Of a DNA stretch of 64,000 nt, positions 59,861 through 64,000 are shown piece after piece. Below the pieces are notes generated by a model. The model was not told the DNA's origin. It made no database searches and was given only the letters and a program-made list of their open reading frames with translations. Made by a program: the position numbers and the translations under genes. This DNA is from Corynebacterium glyciniphilum AJ 3170 (lineage in GTDB: Bacteria > Actinomycetota > Actinomycetes > Mycobacteriales > Mycobacteriaceae): positions 310,001 through 374,000 of the forward strand of contig NZ_CP006842.1 of NCBI RefSeq assembly GCF_000626675.1, read 5' to 3'. Every line of letters starts with the position of its first letter. Position 1 is the stretch's first letter.

Positions 59861-61519
59861 TTAGGCGGTGAAGGTGGCGTCGGTGAACACGGGTTCGGAG
59901 CGTTTCGTCCATGTCACGTCGCGCAGGTTGGAGGCGGAGACGAGAGGCGCGTCGGGGCGGATGAGCTCGACGAGAAAAGCTTCGTCGAGCAGGATGTCGT
60001 TGAGCCTGCTGTAGGCGGCCTGTGCTGCCGGAGAGTCGGGGTCGCCTGCGAGCCAGGCGTCTTCGGCAGCTGTCGAGTACCGGTCGCTGTAGAAGTTTGA
60101 CGTGTTCTTCTCTGAATTGAAGGGGAAGGCGCTGACCGTCAGCGTGGACGGGGTGTACTGGACGAAGTCGTGGCTCAGCAGCCACATGCCGTCGAATCCG
60201 GAGTTCCGTAGCTTCTCCCCGTGGATTCCGGCCTCCAACGGCTGCAGGTCCACGGTGACACCGATGTCGGCGAGATTGGCACTGATGATCTGTGCCGTGT
60301 TCTGTTCGGTCGGGTCCGCGCCCCGGTAGGACAAGGTCGCCGGGGGCAGGGGGCCGTTCTCGGTTTCAGCTTCCTTGACCAGTGACCGGGCCTTGTCGAG
60401 GTCCCGCTGGTAGGTGTCGTTGCGGTCGTTGTCGTAAGCGGCGGAGTCTTCCGGCCACGGCAGGGACTGGGTGTAGCCGCGTCCCTGGTAGACCTCGGCG
60501 AGAATCCGGTCGCGGTCCACGGCGTAGGCGACGGCCTGACGGACGCGTTTGTCGCGGAACGTCGGTGCCTCCACGTTCATCCCTGTGTAGTAGGTGGCAC
60601 CGGTACCGGACTTCTCGGTGACATGGAACAGATCGTTGTTCTCGAGAGCTTCGGCGTCCCGAGGGTCGACTGCTGGGAGTACGTCCAGTTGCCCGGAGCG
60701 GAGCTGCGCGAACTGTGTCTGGCTGTCAGGCACCACGACGACCTCGATGCCGTCGATGGTCGGGGCACCGTCACGGTAGCTTTCGTAGGCTCCGAGCCGG
60801 AGGTGGCTGCCGCGCTGCCAGTCATCGAAACTGAACGGCCCGGTGCCGACGAAAGACGTGCCGTCGTTGAATCCGTCGATGGTGGAGTCCTCGATGATCG
60901 GGACGAACTCGAACAGGTCGATGATGTTGTTGACGGCACGGGTGAACGTGAACTCCACGGTCAGCGGATCAGGGGTGGTGATGTCATCGATCTGTTGGGC
61001 GGTGCGGGCCAGTTGACCTGCGCGGGAGGGATCTGAGTAGTTGTCGAAGCTGGCTTTGACGTCCCGGGAGTCCAGGGTTTCGCCGTTGTGGAAGGTGACG
61101 TCGTCCCGGAGGTGGACGGTCACGTGGGTTCCGTCGGCACTGGTGTTCCAGGACCGGGCGAGAACCGGCTGCGGATCGAGGCCGTCGTGGTCATACTTGG
61201 TGAGGGTCTCGAAGACATTGCCGGTCACGGTGAGTTCTGCGATCCCACCACCGGAGTACAGGGTCTTGGGGCTCAGGTCGTTGGGTGTTCCCACCCGTGC
61301 TGTTCCTCCGTCGACAGGGGTGCCGTCAGCTGCGGCGAGTCTTTCGCCGACTGCTGAGGTACAACCGGCGAGGACGCTGAGGATGCCGAGGGTGGTAAGG
61401 ATCGTGAGCACGGTCAGTGCCGGCGTAGTCACGCCGCCGTATGTCGTACGCTGCGGTCGCGGAGTTCCGGGAGTTCCGGGAGAGGTGGGTGAGCGGGTCA
61501 GGCTCCGGGGCAGGGCCAC
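59861..61519 (-). CDS. Oligopeptide-type substrate-binding lipoprotein
   Basis: A 552-residue SBP_bac_5 protein. A Pro/Thr-rich cytoplasmic lead precedes a hydrophobic span ending in the lipobox LSVLAGC (Cys53 from this start). The mature domain has the family segments LTVTGNVFETLTKYD, GTHVTVHLRDDVTFHNGETL and VRQAVAYAVDRDRIL. GTG 61519 is preferred because AAAGGGGG lies upstream; ATG 61561 would add 14 residues but has no ribosome site. It is the first gene of the sulfatase-transporter operon and determines its specificity, which is unknown. Confidence 0.88.
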   Translation of the reverse strand: MALPRSLTRSPTSPGTPGTPRPQRTTYGGVTTPALTVLTILTTLGILSVLAGCTSAVGERLAAADGTPVDGGTARVGTPNDLSPKTLYSGGGIAELTVTGNVFETLTKYDHDGLDPQPVLARSWNTSADGTHVTVHLRDDVTFHNGETLDSRDVKASFDNYSDPSRAGQLARTAQQIDDITTPDPLTVEFTFTRAVNNIIDLFEFVPIIEDSTIDGFNDGTSFVGTGPFSFDDWQRGSHLRLGAYESYRDGAPTIDGIEVVVVPDSQTQFAQLRSGQLDVLPAVDPRDAEALENNDLFHVTEKSGTGATYYTGMNVEAPTFRDKRVRQAVAYAVDRDRILAEVYQGRGYTQSLPWPEDSAAYDNDRNDTYQRDLDKARSLVKEAETENGPLPPATLSYRGADPTEQNTAQIISANLADIGVTVDLQPLEAGIHGEKLRNSGFDGMWLLSHDFVQYTPSTLTVSAFPFNSEKNTSNFYSDRYSTAAEDAWLAGDPDSPAAQAAYSRLNDILLDEAFLVELIRPDAPLVSASNLRDVTWTKRSEPVFTDATFTA

Positions 61520-61635
61520 ACCGGGCCCCCTTTCGTTCCGGTCAGGGTGGATGGATGTCATGGATCACGCTGAGCCAGAAGTAGACCATGCTGTCTAGAT
61601 GGACTGACAGTTATTCATTCCCCCTGAAATGATTG

Positions 61636-61673
61636 ACCCGAACTTCTTGCCCGGGTAATTCCGGAGTAACCCG
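61636..61673. promoter_or_regulatory. Repeated ACCCG/CGGGT half-sites upstream of uraD
   Basis: ACCCG (61636-61640), CGGGT (61652-61656) and ACCCG (61669-61673) form two overlapping inverted repeats in the 143 bp before uraD. They could be operators for a purine or nitrogen regulator. Weak evidence because the arms are only five bases long. Confidence 0.3.
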
Positions 61674-61704
61674 AGGGAAACAGGAAGCGTCGACACTGTG
61701 TCCC

Positions 61705-62253
61705 ATGACAACACCAGTGACACCGATCCCCGCCACCATCACGGTCGAGGAGTTCAACCGGGTACCCACCGCAGAACTCGTCGACCGGGTGGCGGACCTG
61801 TTTGCCAGCAGGACGCTCGCCGCGGCTCTCGTCGACGTCCGGCCGTTCGCCACCGTCGATGCCCTCTGTGCCACGGCATCCGTCCTGTTCCAGGAGCAGG
61901 ACGAAGCGGAGGTCCTGGAGTCGGTCAACGCTCACCCGCCGATCGGGGGCGTCGTCGCTGCCGGGAGTCTGTCTGCCGCCGAGCAGGCGGCTGCCACCGA
62001 GCAGGCCACGGAACAAGGAGAGTTGCAGGCGATCCGGAACCTGCAGCCCACCTACCGGGACAAATTCGGGTGGAACTTCCTGATCCGGGCCGCGGGACGG
62101 GACAGCCGTCAGATTCTCGACGCTCTGGTCGAGCGACTCGCCCACGCGCCGGAGGAGGAGTGGCCGGTCGTGGTGGACAACCTGGATGCGATCAATCAGT
62201 TGAGATTACGGGGTTTCGTCACCGGCGCTGAGTGTGAGGAGGGGGACGCATGA
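61705..62253 (+). CDS. uraD: OHCU decarboxylase
   Basis: A 182-residue 2-oxo-4-hydroxy-4-carboxy-5-ureidoimidazoline decarboxylase, the third step from urate to S-allantoin. The catalytic His77 is in NAHPPIGG (AHPRIG in most family members), and YRDKFGWNFLIRAAGR is the other conserved block. ATG 61705 gives the family length, but no good ribosome site is seen. It overlaps uraH as ATGA. Uricase must be elsewhere, perhaps just past the right edge. Confidence 0.93.
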   Translation: MTTPVTPIPATITVEEFNRVPTAELVDRVADLFASRTLAAALVDVRPFATVDALCATASVLFQEQDEAEVLESVNAHPPIGGVVAAGSLSAAEQAAATEQATEQGELQAIRNLQPTYRDKFGWNFLIRAAGRDSRQILDALVERLAHAPEEEWPVVVDNLDAINQLRLRGFVTGAECEEGDA

Positions 62254-62579
62254 GCCTGTCCACCCACGTCCTGAACACCGCGACAGGACTTCCGGCCGCA
62301 GGGCTCATGGTGGAGCTGTACGCCGAGCAAGCCACCCTGGTGGAATCGGGTTCCACTGACACTGACGGCCGTCACCGGTTTGTCGCGGAACTGGAACCCG
62401 GGACGTACCGTCTGCGCTTCAACACCGGCGCGTATCTCGCGGACACCGAGACTCCGTCGCTCTACCCCTACGTCGACGTCACCTTCCTCGTCACGGGTGA
62501 GCGTGGTGGCACCGACGGGCACCTCCACGTCCCGTTGCTGCTGTCACCGTTCGGCTACTCCACCTACCAGGGAAGTTGA
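62250..62579 (+). CDS. uraH: 5-hydroxyisourate hydrolase (transthyretin-like)
   Basis: A 109-residue transthyretin-like hydrolase, second step of urate breakdown. It begins STHVLNTATGLPAAGLMV with the catalytic His and ends YSTYQGS, a variant of the family YRGS. The four-base overlap with uraD shows coupling. The two enzymes direct formation of the S isomer of allantoin. Confidence 0.94.
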   Translation: MSLSTHVLNTATGLPAAGLMVELYAEQATLVESGSTDTDGRHRFVAELEPGTYRLRFNTGAYLADTETPSLYPYVDVTFLVTGERGGTDGHLHVPLLLSPFGYSTYQGS

Positions 62580-62588
62580 GGTCGCACG

Positions 62589-64000
62589 ATGGAGACTGCA
62601 GAGACTGCACAGAATATCCCCGGCACGATCGGTGCTGTCGCTTCCGACGGGACCCATCCCGTTGATCAGCGTCCGCCGCTGGTAAGGACGTTCATTCTGG
62701 GGTTGCAGCATGTGCTGGCGATGTACGCCGGTGCCATCGCCGTCCCTCTCATCGTCGGTGGGGCGCTCATCGCTGCCGGTGAGTTCGATGCTGAGGACAT
62801 GCATCACCTCATCGTCGCCGACCTTTTCGTCGCTGGTGTCGCCTCGGTGATCCAGTCCCTCGGCGTCTGGCGTTTTGGTGCACGTCTGCCGTTGATCCAG
62901 GGTGTGTCGTTCGTGTCGGTTGCCCCGATGATCGCCATCGGGTCGGAACACGGCATCACGGCGATCTACGGGTCGGTTATCGCCACCGGCGTGGTCATGA
63001 TGCTCGTCGCGCCGTTCTTCGCCAAGGTCGTGAAGTATTTCCCTCCGCTGGTCATCGGCACGATCATCACAGTGGTGGGGCTGTCGCTGCTGTCGGTCGC
63101 CGCGGGGTGGCTCTTCAACCAGAACGGGCCGGTGGAGGAGCAGGGAACGGGCCAGAACTTCCTGCTGGCGCTGGGTACACTCGTCACCGTGATCTGCATC
63201 CACCGTTTCGCTCCGGCGGCGTGGACGTCGATGGCGGTGCTGGGTGGCATCATCGTCGGCACCGTCGCCGGTGTATTCGTGGGTGCGAGTGACTTTTCCG
63301 CCGTGGCGGACGCGGACTGGGTTGGTGTTCCTACGCCATTCCAGTTCGGCACACCCACGTTCGACATCGCCTCGATCCTGACGATGGTGCTGGTCGGTCT
63401 GGTGATCATGACGGAGACCAGCGGAGACATCGTCGCCGTCGGTGACATCACGGGCCGCCGCGCCACCGGACGCACTCTCGCGGACGGTCTGCGCGCCGAC
63501 GGGCTCGCCACCTTCCTCGGTGGCATCTTCAACACCTTCCCCTACTCCGCCTTCGCGCAGAACGTGGGGTTGGTGTCCTTGTCGCGGGTCGCCAGCCGAT
63601 TCGTGGTGACGGCGTCCGGCCTGATCCTTATTGTTCTCGGACTGCTGCCGAAAGTCGGCGAGATGGCCACCGGTATTCCGTCACCCGTGCTCGGCGGGGC
63701 GGGCGTCGCCTTGTTCGGCATGGTCGCAGCAGCGGGCATCAGGACGCTGTCCACCGTCATCTGGACAGAGACCCGTGCACTGATCGTCGGGGTGTCCATC
63801 GCCGTGGCGATGCTGCCCACGGTGTTCGATGGACTGTACGCGAATGTTCCGTCCGGCCTGGAGATGATCCTGGACAGCGGGATCACCGTGGGTGCGGTCA
63901 CCGTGATCCTGCTGAACCTGCTGCTCAACCGGCAGGACGGAGGGCACCTGGCGGAGCCGACCCTGCCGGACAGTGCCGTTGCCGCCAGTGAAGCCCGTGA
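62589..64000 (+). CDS. Urate/xanthine permease (NCS2 family), 3' end cut by window edge
   Basis: At least 470 residues of an NCS2 nucleobase transporter are visible, open to the right edge. Family features: GLQHVLAMYAGAIAVPLIVGGAL in helix 1, PLIQGVSFVSVAPMIAIG (Q and polar residues at the purine site), and ETSGDIVAVGDITGRR in helix 8. The FNTFPYSAFAQNVGLVSLSRVASR segment follows. Gene order with uraD and uraH suggests urate or xanthine import. The start ATG 62589 is ten bases after uraH. Most of the core is present and only the C-terminus is missing. Confidence 0.9.
   Translation, partial: METAETAQNIPGTIGAVASDGTHPVDQRPPLVRTFILGLQHVLAMYAGAIAVPLIVGGALIAAGEFDAEDMHHLIVADLFVAGVASVIQSLGVWRFGARLPLIQGVSFVSVAPMIAIGSEHGITAIYGSVIATGVVMMLVAPFFAKVVKYFPPLVIGTIITVVGLSLLSVAAGWLFNQNGPVEEQGTGQNFLLALGTLVTVICIHRFAPAAWTSMAVLGGIIVGTVAGVFVGASDFSAVADADWVGVPTPFQFGTPTFDIASILTMVLVGLVIMTETSGDIVAVGDITGRRATGRTLADGLRADGLATFLGGIFNTFPYSAFAQNVGLVSLSRVASRFVVTASGLILIVLGLLPKVGEMATGIPSPVLGGAGVALFGMVAAAGIRTLSTVIWTETRALIVGVSIAVAMLPTVFDGLYANVPSGLEMILDSGITVGAVTVILLNLLLNRQDGGHLAEPTLPDSAVAASEAR

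Noticed and set aside
58881..60185. Extended reading of the DppB-like permease to 60185
   Set aside because: The extra 112 residues run through the end of the binding-protein gene in another frame and are Arg/Pro/His-rich; a GTG with a good ribosome site at 59849 gives the normal family start.
1..64000. tRNA, rRNA, CRISPR arrays, transposases or an origin
   Set aside because: Looked for cloverleaf-like segments, regularly spaced repeats and transposase motifs by eye; none was convincing. A dedicated tRNA/CRISPR search was not possible here.

Overview
The window is GC-rich (roughly two-thirds G+C by eye), densely coded and uses ATG, GTG and one TTG start. Paired clpP genes preceded by a ClgR-like box, a DasR/NagR-type GlcNAc regulon and many lipoprotein transporters point to a high-GC Gram-positive (Actinomycetota). 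A Corynebacterium-like member of the Mycobacteriales is plausible, but the sequence alone does not prove it. About 50 protein genes are supported. I see no rRNA, tRNA, CRISPR array or transposase.

Layout. 1-830: a clpP pair (the second gene runs off the left edge). 833-2823: TetR repressor and divergent MFS efflux pump with a perfect operator. 2789-7715: GlcNAc use (nagA, nagB, PTS IICBA, GntR/UTRA repressor). 7719-9447: TetR, small membrane protein and divergent SDR with twin palindromes. 9536-10468: secreted serine hydrolase. 10478-21906: one tightly packed eight-gene minus-strand operon (flavin amine oxidase, two-domain Usp, APC transporter, agmatine-deiminase-type enzyme, amidase, NCS1 permease, YtcJ-like amidohydrolase, aldehyde dehydrogenase), read as amine/agmatine/putrescine catabolism, with a divergent TetR gene. 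22913-23567: a HigB-HigA toxin-antitoxin pair. 23578-28054: PucR regulator with gabT and gabD, which would carry GABA to succinate.

28247-44534 is the most interesting part. It starts with ridA-marR and a flavin-reductase-like gene. A 15-gene plus-strand operon follows (30233-44534): aldehyde dehydrogenase, type I extradiol dioxygenase, alpha/beta hydrolase, cupin, two SDRs, ThDP enzyme, class IA reductase, a tiny recombinase-HTH-like protein, Rieske oxygenase, FAD monooxygenase and an NMT1/SsuA-type ABC importer. This looks like a complete uptake and ring-cleavage pathway for an aromatic or heteroaromatic compound that I cannot name. The whole block lies between two related long hairpins (28077-28141 and 44607-44653), and MarR-like half-sites recur in both the ridA promoter and the operon leader.

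44827-50908: aquaporin, then a phosphonate cluster (phnD-phnC-phnE importer, FAD amine oxidase of the phosphonate-linked family, GntR regulator, PhnX-like HAD hydrolase) that could take 2-aminoethylphosphonate to phosphate without a transaminase. 50918-61519: TauD-type dioxygenase, NAD(P)H quinone-reductase-like flavoprotein, AraC regulator, formylglycine-type sulfatase and a full oligopeptide-type ABC importer, probably for sulfur scavenging. 61705-64000: uraD, uraH and a urate/xanthine permease that runs off the right edge.
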